Origin: an uncultured bacterium | GTDB lineage: Bacteria; Omnitrophota; Gorgyraeia; Gorgyraeales; Gorgyraeaceae | Direction of reading: 5' to 3' | Assembly (NCBI GenBank): GCA_913009675.1 | Contig: CAJVXD010000044.1 | Coordinates: 1-8,028 of the forward strand | DNA length: 8,028 nucleotides | Shown here: positions 1-5,559 of the stretch, piece after piece | Numbering within the stretch: the stretch's first letter is position 1 | Layout of the letters: each line of letters opens with the position of its first letter | Notes under the pieces: model-generated | What the model saw: only the letters and a program-made list of their open reading frames with translations | The model's database searches: none | What the model was told of the DNA's origin: nothing | Position numbers and translations under genes: made by a program

Positions 1-85
1 TTGTTTTTTTTTTTTTTTTCAAGCAGAAGACGGCATACGAGATATATCAGTGTGACTGGAGTTCAGACGTGTGCTCTTCCGATCT
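1..85. other. Illumina sequencing adapter with poly-T (non-biological contig end)
   Basis: Bases 1-19 are T except for one G at base 3. Bases 20-43 match the Illumina P7 flow-cell sequence, which begins CAAGCAGAAGACGG. Bases 44-51 (ATATCAGT) sit where the index belongs and read as the reverse complement of ACTGATAT, which I recall as TruSeq index 25. Bases 52-85 match the TruSeq read-2 primer site ending in CTTCCGATCT. The poly-T is the complement of the poly-A that appears when a read runs past the end of its fragment. This is untrimmed adapter built into the contig end, so nothing here should be annotated biologically. Confidence 0.98.
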
Positions 86-150
86 GAGCATTTATCTGAT
101 ATTTGAAGATTTAAAAAATACCTTTCTAGGGCCAAGACAATTAATAATAT

Positions 151-178
151 TTGTCCAGAAGGAGATTTATGGTATAAT
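151..178 (+). promoter_or_regulatory. Sigma-70-type promoter with extended -10
   Basis: A perfect TATAAT lies at 173-178, preceded by TG at 170-171, which gives an extended -10 element (TGnTATAAT). A -35 candidate TTGTCC (4 of 6 consensus bases) lies at 151-156 with a 16-base spacer. The predicted transcription start is about base 185, immediately before the first leader hairpin. It is the best promoter in the window and should drive the coiled-coil gene and gspF downstream. This is pattern matching only. Confidence 0.6.
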
Positions 179-185
179 AAATAAA

Positions 186-228
186 GGCATAGGTTACGTC
201 CGTAGGAGACGGATGTAACCTATATGCC
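186..228 (+). promoter_or_regulatory. Leader hairpin 1, at the predicted transcript 5' end
   Basis: The left arm 186-203 (GGCATAGGTTACGTCCGT) pairs with the right arm 209-228. The only defects are a two-base bulge (AT on the right arm) and one G-T position. The apical loop is AGGAG at 204-208. The stem begins one or two bases after the predicted transcription start, so the mRNA would carry a 5'-terminal stem-loop, an arrangement known in other bacteria to protect against 5'-end-dependent decay. Function is inferred; the inverted repeat is directly visible. Confidence 0.6.
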
Positions 229-235
229 AAACTTA

Positions 236-280
236 CCCTTGACATTTTGCCCATTGAATTCAGGGATAAAATGTTGAGGG
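236..280 (+). promoter_or_regulatory. Leader hairpin 2
   Basis: Bases 236-248 (CCCTTGACATTTT) pair with 268-280 (AAAATGTTGAGGG) over 13 base pairs, two of them G-U. Above a small internal loop (G249 opposite 266-267), CCC 250-252 pairs with GGG 263-265 and closes a 10-base loop. The G-U pairs fit formation in RNA of the + strand better than a DNA palindrome. It lies 7 bases after hairpin 1 and 14 before hairpin 3. An alternative weaker pairing, TTTGCCC 246-252 with GGGCAAA 279-285, would compete with it. Confidence 0.5.
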
Positions 281-294
281 GCAAATTCAGCTAA

Positions 295-329
295 ACAATT
301 TACGAAAATCTTTGATTTTCGTAAATTGT
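295..329 (+). promoter_or_regulatory. Leader hairpin 3, perfect 16-bp stem before the start codon
   Basis: Bases 295-310 (ACAATTTACGAAAATC) are the exact reverse complement of 314-329, with a three-base loop TTT at 311-313. The stem is AT-rich and is not followed by a T run, so it does not look like an intrinsic terminator. It ends 12 bases before the ATG at 342, where a Shine-Dalgarno sequence would be expected and none is present. A role in translation initiation or mRNA stability, or a protein-binding operator, is possible. The sequence does not decide between them. Confidence 0.6.
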
Positions 330-341
330 GGCTTCATTTGA

Positions 342-1523
342 ATGGATAAGACGCTGCGTTCAATACTTTGGGTGCTTGTAGCATTGGTGCTATTGAGTAG
401 TTTTAGCACCGGTTGGTTTTTTGTGGCAAAAGAACGGCTTTACGATAGATACATAGACCTGGGGCATCTCTTCAAAACCAGTATGGAGCGCTCGAAGAAA
501 GAATTGGCCGTTTCAAATAAAAAGAATATGGAGTTAGCTACAAAGCTGAGTTCTGTTAAAAAGGAAATGGATATCCTTGAGTCTAAGAATAAAGAACTGG
601 AGACGAGATATAAAGAGGCCCTGAAGGAAAAGGAAGGGCTGGATAGCAATCTTGCAATGGTTAGAAAGGCGCGGTTTTTTCTAGAGAAGAAATTGAAAGA
701 GAGGGAATCGGATAGCTTTGTGGCAGGCATTTTAAAGGAAAAGGTTTTGGCTGAGGTGGAGTTGGAGAGATTGAAGGGCTCTCTGGCGCCCAAGGATTTA
801 GAGATAACTAAATTAAAACAGGACAATATGAATTTAGAGGTTGCACTTTCCAAGCTTAAAGAGGAGAAGGACTCGTTAAAGGAAAAGCTGGGAGATTCTA
901 CAAAGGTTGCTCAGATCCTAAGCAGTGATTTACTTAAGGAGAAAGGAAGCAGGGAAAAAGATAAAAAGGTTTTCGAAAGGACAAGGGTAGAGAACAGAGT
1001 ATTAAAGACCAGACTGGCAGAACTGGAAAAGATATCCGATAAGTTTGATAATTTAGCCGCTGAGAAAAATGAGATACAGTCGAAGATATCCAGTCTTATG
1101 CGGGATGTAGAGTCTAAGGACAAGGAGATCAGTAAGTTAAAACTTGCCCTCGGGCACAAGGTACAGGGGGCCGGAGAATTAAGGGCAGAGGCCTATCATG
1201 CCCCGGGAGAGGTAGAATTACCCCCCATTGTTTTAAAAGGGAAAGGATATACTGCAGGTGAAGGTGCTGCAGTGGCTTCAGGTATATCTTTATCTTTAAA
1301 AGGCAGAATCGTGTCCGTAAATAGAGAGCATAATTTTGTGGTTATAGATTTAGGAAAACAGGATGGCATCGGGGCGGGGAACGTTTTTGAGGTCTATAGG
1401 GCTGGCTTAGCGATTGGTTCCATAAAGGTGATTCAGACGCGTCAAAGGATAGCCGCGGCCGACATAAAGGATCTAAAAGAAGGTTTTCATGTAGAGGTAA
1501 GCGATATAATTGCAAGACAATGA
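342..1523 (+). CDS. Membrane-anchored coiled-coil protein with C-terminal beta domain, function unknown
   Basis: The protein has 393 residues. Residues 8-28 form one hydrophobic segment after a short basic N-terminus, which predicts an inner-membrane anchor with the rest in the periplasm. Residues about 40-272 are rich in K, E and L with heptad spacing and should form a long coiled coil. A flexible linker (273-320) contains the proline motif ELPPIVLKG near 292. Residues 321-393 (starting GRIVSVN) look like a small beta-barrel domain of the kind seen at the C-termini of FlgT- or MreC-like proteins; this is resemblance only. The start is forced: an in-frame TGA directly precedes ATG 342, although there is no Shine-Dalgarno sequence. 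The stop is 3 bases before gspF, so the two are almost certainly co-transcribed. A structural role with the secretion/pilus machinery is an inference from that pairing. Confidence 0.85.
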   Translation: MDKTLRSILWVLVALVLLSSFSTGWFFVAKERLYDRYIDLGHLFKTSMERSKKELAVSNKKNMELATKLSSVKKEMDILESKNKELETRYKEALKEKEGLDSNLAMVRKARFFLEKKLKERESDSFVAGILKEKVLAEVELERLKGSLAPKDLEITKLKQDNMNLEVALSKLKEEKDSLKEKLGDSTKVAQILSSDLLKEKGSREKDKKVFERTRVENRVLKTRLAELEKISDKFDNLAAEKNEIQSKISSLMRDVESKDKEISKLKLALGHKVQGAGELRAEAYHAPGEVELPPIVLKGKGYTAGEGAAVASGISLSLKGRIVSVNREHNFVVIDLGKQDGIGAGNVFEVYRAGLAIGSIKVIQTRQRIAAADIKDLKEGFHVEVSDIIARQ

Positions 1524-1526
1524 AGA

Positions 1527-2600
1527 ATGGACTTTTTAAAATACCTTTCACTTTTAAACCTCAAAAAAAGAGTCAGCATAGAGTCCCTGGTGGTTTTTAC
1601 AAAACAACTCTCCACTCTTATCGCGGCAGGTCTGCCTCTTGTAAAGGCGCTTAAGACTTTATATGATCAATTGGAACCTTGCGCCCTCAAGGATATTATA
1701 AAAAATATAGCTGCTGAAGTAGAAAGTGGCACAAATTTTTCAGAATCCCTTTCTCATTTTCCCAAGGTATTCCCTGAATTCTATGTAAATATGATAAAGG
1801 CAGGCGAATTGGGGGGTAGGCTGGATGGCATACTTAAACACCTTTCTGAGTTTCTTGATAAGGGTCAGAAATTCAGGGAGAAGATAAAGTCGGCTCTCAT
1901 GTATCCTGCGTTTGTGCTTCTGGTAGCGGTATTGATACTTATAATGCTGATGATATTCGTGATACCCATCTTCACGAATATGTTTTTAGTGTTAGGAGGA
2001 ACACTTCCTCTCTCTACAAAGATACTTATTGCTGCCAGCGATATTATAAGAAAGACATGGTATCTTATCCCGCTTCTTCCGATCATAGCCGTGGCCTTGT
2101 ACAGGTTTCTTATAAAAAGCCCCAATAGAAGATTTCTTATTGACAGGGTTAAACTGTCTATCCCTATCGTGGGACCGCTTATAGAACAGGTGTCCGTTGC
2201 CAGATTTGCCAGGATTCTTGGCACATTGCTCTCAAGCGGAGTGCCCATAGTGAATGCGCTTCAGACTGTTCGAGACACGGTAGACAATGAGTTTATTGCA
2301 CGTGCGGTTTTACGCGTGAGGGATAGCATAAAAGAGGGCGAAGGTATATCAGGACCGATGGAGACCGCCGGGGCCTTCCCGCCACTTGTTGTAAAGATGA
2401 TAGACATAGGTGAGGAGACAGGGCAGCTGGATAAGATGCTTATGCAGATAGCCGATAATTGTGAAGAGGAAGTAGATGTTGCTATAAGCGGTCTTACCTC
2501 TCTACTGGGACATATACTCATAGTATTTATGGGGCTGATTGTAGGTTTTATTGTAATCTCAATGTTCATGCCACTTTTCTCGCTCGCCAAACTTTTATAG
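1527..2600 (+). CDS. gspF: Type II secretion / type IV pilus inner-membrane platform protein (GspF/PilC family)
   Basis: The 357 residues contain two copies of the T2SSF domain, at about 20-145 and 222-345. The first holds the typical FTKQLSTLIAAGLPL start (24-38) and KAGELGGRLD (91-100). The second holds FARILGTLLSSGVPI (227-241) and IGEETGQLDKML (294-305). Predicted membrane segments are near 126-150, 178-196 and 326-351, the usual three for this family. GspF/PilC proteins form the inner-membrane base that couples the cytoplasmic assembly ATPase to pilus or pseudopilus growth. Most members are about 400 residues; this one lacks roughly the first 50, the cytoplasmic lead-in before domain 1. 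No ATPase or major pseudopilin gene is visible here; they may lie off the contig. The ribosome binding site is weak, and coupling to the upstream gene 3 bases away is likely. GspF versus PilC cannot be settled from this protein alone. Confidence 0.93.
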   Translation: MDFLKYLSLLNLKKRVSIESLVVFTKQLSTLIAAGLPLVKALKTLYDQLEPCALKDIIKNIAAEVESGTNFSESLSHFPKVFPEFYVNMIKAGELGGRLDGILKHLSEFLDKGQKFREKIKSALMYPAFVLLVAVLILIMLMIFVIPIFTNMFLVLGGTLPLSTKILIAASDIIRKTWYLIPLLPIIAVALYRFLIKSPNRRFLIDRVKLSIPIVGPLIEQVSVARFARILGTLLSSGVPIVNALQTVRDTVDNEFIARAVLRVRDSIKEGEGISGPMETAGAFPPLVVKMIDIGEETGQLDKMLMQIADNCEEEVDVAISGLTSLLGHILIVFMGLIVGFIVISMFMPLFSLAKLL

Positions 2601-2607
2601 AATAGCT

Positions 2608-2688
2608 ATGTTGGACAAAATTCTGCGGGCATTGGACATCAGGCATCGAAGAAATATACGATTCACAAAAGGAGGAAGCGAGAAGTGA
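2608..2688 (+). other. 26-codon micro-ORF after gspF
   Basis: An ATG 7 bases after the gspF stop opens 26 codons, beginning MLDKILRALD and rich in Arg and Lys, and ending in a TGA that overlaps the GTG start of the next micro-ORF. No Shine-Dalgarno sequence precedes it, but its position would allow reinitiation after gspF. I recognise no family. It may be chance or the decayed start of a lost gene. Confidence 0.15.
2668..2675 (+). promoter_or_regulatory. Strong ribosome binding site for the 49-codon ORF
   Basis: AAAGGAGG is an essentially ideal Shine-Dalgarno sequence, 9 bases before a GTG at 2685. It is one of only two strong sites in the window, the other preceding purH, and is the main reason to take the following short ORF seriously. 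Confidence 0.45.
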
Positions 2689-2834
2689 GCGTTAGCACAA
2701 TGGCAGGATTGCAATTGGGAAAGATGAGCAAAGAGGACTCTCAAGCGGTAATAGACGATAATAGCCATAGCAAGTTTATCGGGCGTAAAGACAAAGTAAA
2801 CTTTGTTTCTTTTGCCTCACGAGGCATAATTTAA
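2685..2834 (+). CDS. Small ORF, 49 aa, possible pseudopilin-like remnant
   Basis: A GTG start with a strong upstream AAAGGAGG opens 49 codons ending in TAA at 2832-2834, one base before the ATG of the next gene, so translational coupling is plausible. The C-terminal part (SKFIGRKDKVNFVSFASRG) resembles in pattern the F-x-G-x-x-x-x-(V/L)-x-F-(V/I) stretch found inside GspJ/PulJ-like minor pseudopilins. A pseudopilin gene would be expected beside gspF. There is no prepilin signal or hydrophobic N-terminus, so it cannot be an intact pilin. It could be a genuine small protein, a decayed gspJ, the scar of an assembly deletion, or chance. The weak hairpin ACAAAG/CTTTGT (2791-2806) followed by T-rich sequence lies inside it. 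Confidence 0.3.
   Translation: MSVSTMAGLQLGKMSKEDSQAVIDDNSHSKFIGRKDKVNFVSFASRGII
2791..2811 (+). terminator. Weak terminator-like hairpin before the YchF-like gene
   Basis: ACAAAG (2791-2796) pairs with CTTTGT (2801-2806) around the loop TAAA, and the following bases read TTCTTTT. The stem is short and poor in G and C, and lies inside a small ORF that runs into the next gene. Termination would be partial at best. Confidence 0.2.
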
Positions 2835-2835
2835 A

Positions 2836-3843
2836 ATGAAGATTGGTATCATCGGTCCTCCTCAGAGCGGGAAGACTACAATATTAAGTCTTTTATCGGG
2901 AAAGAAAGAGATAGCGGGAAATATAGGTGTATTCAAGGCCCTGGACAGACGCCTGAAAAAGATCGCCGAAATAGTCTCTGCCAAAAAAATTACATACCCG
3001 GAGTTTGTGTTCCTCGATTTAGGGGCAGTATCAGGGTTTAATAAAAAGGATATGTCTCAATTGCAGGGCATAGATCTATTCATATGTGCCGCAGGGGCCT
3101 TTTTCAGTGAGGATCCGAAGAAAGATTTCGAAAGTTTTCTTACCGATATCCTTCTGTTTGATCTGGATATAATACAAACAAGGATGGCAAGGCTTCAAAA
3201 AGAGAGAAGAGGGACTGATTGCGGCAAGGAATTGAAGATTCTGGATAGATGTCAGTCCTTTATCTCAGAGGGAAGGCTTTTACGCAAGGCAGGATTGGAT
3301 AAAGAAGAGATAAAATTATTATCAGGCCTGTTTTTTTTGAGCTTAGAACCATTGATTGCGGCGATAAATCTTCCGGAAGGCGATACGTCAGCAGAAGGTG
3401 ATAAAATAAAGAGACTTGAGGTCTACTGTAATCAAAAAGAGATATCCTGTGTTAAATTTTTTGGCAAGGAAGAGCTTGAGCTTATGGATCTGGAGCCGGA
3501 AGAGAGAGAAAGATTCTTAAAGGAATTAGGGCCAGGATATAATTTTAAAGAAGGCATATCAAGATTGATATCAAAAGAGCTGGATCTCATAATATTTTTT
3601 ACGGCCGGAGAAAAAGAGACGCGAGGTTGGCACCTAAAATCAGGCTTGTCTGCAATTGAAGCAGCGGGTAAAATACATTCTGATATAAAGAGGGGATTTA
3701 TAAGGGCAGAGGTCATAAGCTGCGAGGATTTCATAAACAGTGGTTCTTTTCACAAGGCACGCGAGACAGGGGTCTTGAGGCTGGAAGGCAAGGATTATGT
3801 AGTTCAAGATGGGGACGTAATTAATATTAGGTTTAACGTGTGA
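2836..3843 (+). CDS. Divergent YchF/OLA1-like P-loop NTPase (DUF933/TGS C-terminus)
   Basis: The 335-residue protein starts with a Walker A motif GPPQSGKTT (7-15), where ordinary YchF has GxPNVGKS. The C-terminus from about 250 is a clear YchF TGS domain: FFTAGEKETRGW (254-265), HSDIKRGFIRAEVIS (281-295), LEGKDYVVQDGDV (316-328) and the final RFNV. The helical middle (98-122, FESFLTDILLFDL and on) matches the YchF insert, and NLPE (178-181) stands where YchF has its NxxE nucleotide-specificity motif. The G3/switch II region is degraded: the expected DxxG reads DLGA (61-64), and the glycine-rich stretch that follows it in YchF is missing. Length is 335 against about 363 for standard YchF. YchF/OLA1 proteins are ribosome-associated ATPases; whether this paralog hydrolyses ATP or binds ribosomes is unknown. 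Its ATG lies one base after a 49-codon ORF stop; GAGG at 2821-2824 is a weak ribosome binding site. Confidence 0.88.
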   Translation: MKIGIIGPPQSGKTTILSLLSGKKEIAGNIGVFKALDRRLKKIAEIVSAKKITYPEFVFLDLGAVSGFNKKDMSQLQGIDLFICAAGAFFSEDPKKDFESFLTDILLFDLDIIQTRMARLQKERRGTDCGKELKILDRCQSFISEGRLLRKAGLDKEEIKLLSGLFFLSLEPLIAAINLPEGDTSAEGDKIKRLEVYCNQKEISCVKFFGKEELELMDLEPEERERFLKELGPGYNFKEGISRLISKELDLIIFFTAGEKETRGWHLKSGLSAIEAAGKIHSDIKRGFIRAEVISCEDFINSGSFHKARETGVLRLEGKDYVVQDGDVINIRFNV

Positions 3844-3969
3844 TTATAAAATGACAAATGATAAATCCGAAATTCTAATGTCGAAATCCGAAACAAATCA
3901 TAAATTCAAAATTTGAAACATAAAGTTTAGAATTTAAGATTTTTGATTTCGTGCTTCGGATTTAACCAT
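3844..3969. repeat. AT-rich interspersed-type inverted repeat in the purH leader
   Basis: The spacer is built from repeated words. AAATCCGAAA occurs at 3863-3872 and 3884-3893, and TAAATCCGAA (3862-3871) is the exact inverse of TTCGGATTTA (3955-3964). Nested inside, AAATTCTAA (3870-3878) inverts TTAGAATTT (3927-3935), and TTCAAA-A-TTTGAA (3905-3917) is a centred palindrome. The whole can fold as one long imperfect hairpin. Similar word-repeat spacers, as I recall, are common in some uncultivated-phylum genomes, so this is probably one copy of a dispersed family; copy number cannot be seen from one window. Confidence 0.6.
3913..3940 (+). promoter_or_regulatory. Candidate promoter for purH
   Basis: TTGAAA (3913-3918, 5 of 6 to the -35 consensus) and TAAGAT (3935-3940, 4 of 6 to -10) are separated by 16 bases, inside the AT-rich inverted repeat. 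In such AT-rich sequence a chance match is easy. Confidence 0.25.
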
Positions 3970-3977
3970 AGGAGGAG
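3970..3977 (+). promoter_or_regulatory. Strong ribosome binding site for purH
   Basis: AGGAGGAG ends two bases before the ATG at 3980. It fixes the purH start and contrasts with the weak or absent sites of most other genes here. Confidence 0.7.
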
Positions 3978-3979
3978 TA

Positions 3980-5557
3980 ATGCGCAAGATCAAGCGAGCA
4001 TTGATCAGTGTTTCTGACAAAAGCGGGCTGGAGGAACTTGTGAAAGGCTTGAACGAATTTGGCGTTGAGATATTGTCTACCGGTGGGACAGCGAAACTTA
4101 TAGAGGGCCTAGGCATACCCGTAAGGCCTGTTTCAGATTATACAGGTTTCCCCGAGATGCTGGACGGCAGGGTAAAGACCTTGCACCCGAAGATACACGG
4201 TGCACTTTTATCCCTCCGTGAAAATAAGGCACATATGGAGCAGGTTAAAAAACACGGCATAGAATTAATAGATATGGTGGTTGTAAATCTTTATCCATTT
4301 GAGAAGACGGTGGCCAGGGAGGGCGTTAGACTCGAAGAGGCCATTGAAAATATAGATATAGGCGGGCCGAGCATGCTGCGTTCGGCAGCAAAGAATTTTA
4401 AGGATGTCGTAGTAGTATGTGATAGCGGCAGATATAAAGAGGTGATAGAGGAATTGAAGAAATATAACGGTGGCATTTCAGATGAGCTGCATTTTAAGCT
4501 TGCAGTGGAGGTCTTCCAGAAGACATCGGACTACGATACTGCAATCTATGGCTATTTAAAAAAACAATTGGATGGTGAAAGGTTGAAGGTTAAAAGTGAA
4601 CCGTCAGGATTTCCAGATAGTCTAGAGTTAACTTTTGAGAAAGTACAGGATTTGCGTTACGGAGAAAATCCGCATCAAAAGGCAGGTTTTTATAAAGATA
4701 AGAGTATGAAGGCGGTAGGTATAAGTAACGCGAGACAGTTACACGGCAAGGGGCTTTCCTTTAATAATATAATAGACCTTGACGCTGCCCTTGAGATAGT
4801 AAAGGAGTTTAACCAACCAGCAGCGAGCGTAATCAAGCACACCAATCCCTGTGGGGCGGCTCAGGCTGAGAGCCTTGAAAAGGCATATATCGATGCGCTG
4901 GATTGCGATAGGCTTTCAGCCTTTGGCAGTATAGTCGGCCTTAATCGAGAGGTAGATGCAGCCACTGCGAGGTATATCAGTTCATCAGGTTTTACGGAGT
5001 GTGTTATTGCCCCTGGATACGATAAAGAGGCACTGGGTATCCTCAAAGAGAAAAAGAATCTAAGGTTGATAGAGGTTGGCAGTTTGAGAGGCATTGAAAA
5101 AGACTATGATTTAAAGAAGATCGTGGGAGGATTGCTTATCCAGGACAGGGATAGCTTGCTTAGCAAGGAGGAAGATTTAAAGGTTGTTACTAAAAAGAGA
5201 CCTACCCGGGAAGAGATAAGGTCACTTCTTTTCGGCTGGAAGATAGTGAAATATGTCCGTTCAAATGCCATTGTCTTATGCAGCGGGACTAAGACAGTCG
5301 GGATTGGCGCTGGCCAGATGTCAAGGGTGGATTCCATGATTATCGCCGTAAGAAAGTCAAAGGGCCGCTGTAAGGGCGCCGTATGCGTAAGTGATGCATT
5401 TTTCCCGAAAGAAGATGCCATAGAAGAGGCTGCTAAGGCAGGCATAACTAGCATAATACAGCCCGGTGGCTCCATACAGGATAAGCATGTTATAAAGGCC
5501 TGCGACGATGCTGGCATAAGCATGGTCTTCACCGGCGCGAGGCATTTCAAGCATTAA
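3980..5557 (+). CDS. purH: Bifunctional AICAR formyltransferase / IMP cyclohydrolase
   Basis: PurH catalyses the last two steps of de novo IMP synthesis in the cytoplasm: formylation of AICAR with 10-formyl-tetrahydrofolate, then ring closure. The 525 residues are full length for the family. The N-terminal MGS-like cyclohydrolase domain (about 1-150) shows LSTGGTAKLI (32-41), TGFPEMLDGRVKTLHPKIHG (55-74) and NIDIGGPSMLRSAAKN (124-139). The transformylase domain shows DLRYGENPHQ (224-233), GKGLSFNNIIDLDAA (256-270), the catalytic Lys-His pair in VIKHTNPCG (K286, H287), RLSAFGSIVGLN (311-322), the IQPGGSIQD region (493-501), and the C-terminal TGARHFKH. All key motifs are intact. One oddity is about 9-10 extra residues near 198-209, just before DLRYGENPHQ, encoded by a repetitive stretch. 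The start is supported by the strong AGGAGG. folC follows after 65 bases, fitting a folate/one-carbon gene group. Confidence 0.98.
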   Translation: MRKIKRALISVSDKSGLEELVKGLNEFGVEILSTGGTAKLIEGLGIPVRPVSDYTGFPEMLDGRVKTLHPKIHGALLSLRENKAHMEQVKKHGIELIDMVVVNLYPFEKTVAREGVRLEEAIENIDIGGPSMLRSAAKNFKDVVVVCDSGRYKEVIEELKKYNGGISDELHFKLAVEVFQKTSDYDTAIYGYLKKQLDGERLKVKSEPSGFPDSLELTFEKVQDLRYGENPHQKAGFYKDKSMKAVGISNARQLHGKGLSFNNIIDLDAALEIVKEFNQPAASVIKHTNPCGAAQAESLEKAYIDALDCDRLSAFGSIVGLNREVDAATARYISSSGFTECVIAPGYDKEALGILKEKKNLRLIEVGSLRGIEKDYDLKKIVGGLLIQDRDSLLSKEEDLKVVTKKRPTREEIRSLLFGWKIVKYVRSNAIVLCSGTKTVGIGAGQMSRVDSMIIAVRKSKGRCKGAVCVSDAFFPKEDAIEEAAKAGITSIIQPGGSIQDKHVIKACDDAGISMVFTGARHFKH

Positions 5558-5559
5558 GA

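Noticed and set aside
1..19. Poly-T as a biological terminator tract or tail
   Set aside because: It is contiguous with the sequencing adapter and is explained as read-through artefact.
158..177. A good Shine-Dalgarno sequence (AGAAGGAG) 4 bases before an ATG at 169
   Set aside because: The ATG is followed by a single codon and then TAA, and it overlaps the -10 box. It is a chance match, not a gene.
186..329. CRISPR-like or transposon-end reading of the three leader palindromes
   Set aside because: The three stems differ in sequence, have no uniform repeat unit or spacer length, and no transposase or cas gene is nearby.
295..329. Intrinsic terminator before the coiled-coil gene
   Set aside because: The stem is AT-rich and followed by GGCTTCATTTG rather than a T run, and a gene starts 12 bases later.
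440..853. Antisense reading frame of 137 codons opposite the coiled-coil gene
   Set aside because: Ser/Phe/Leu-rich product typical of the complement of a Lys/Glu-rich coiled coil; no ribosome binding site or recognisable domain.
5104..5550. Antisense reading frame of 148 codons opposite purH
   Set aside because: Lies wholly inside a confidently identified purH, with low-complexity composition and no family resemblance.
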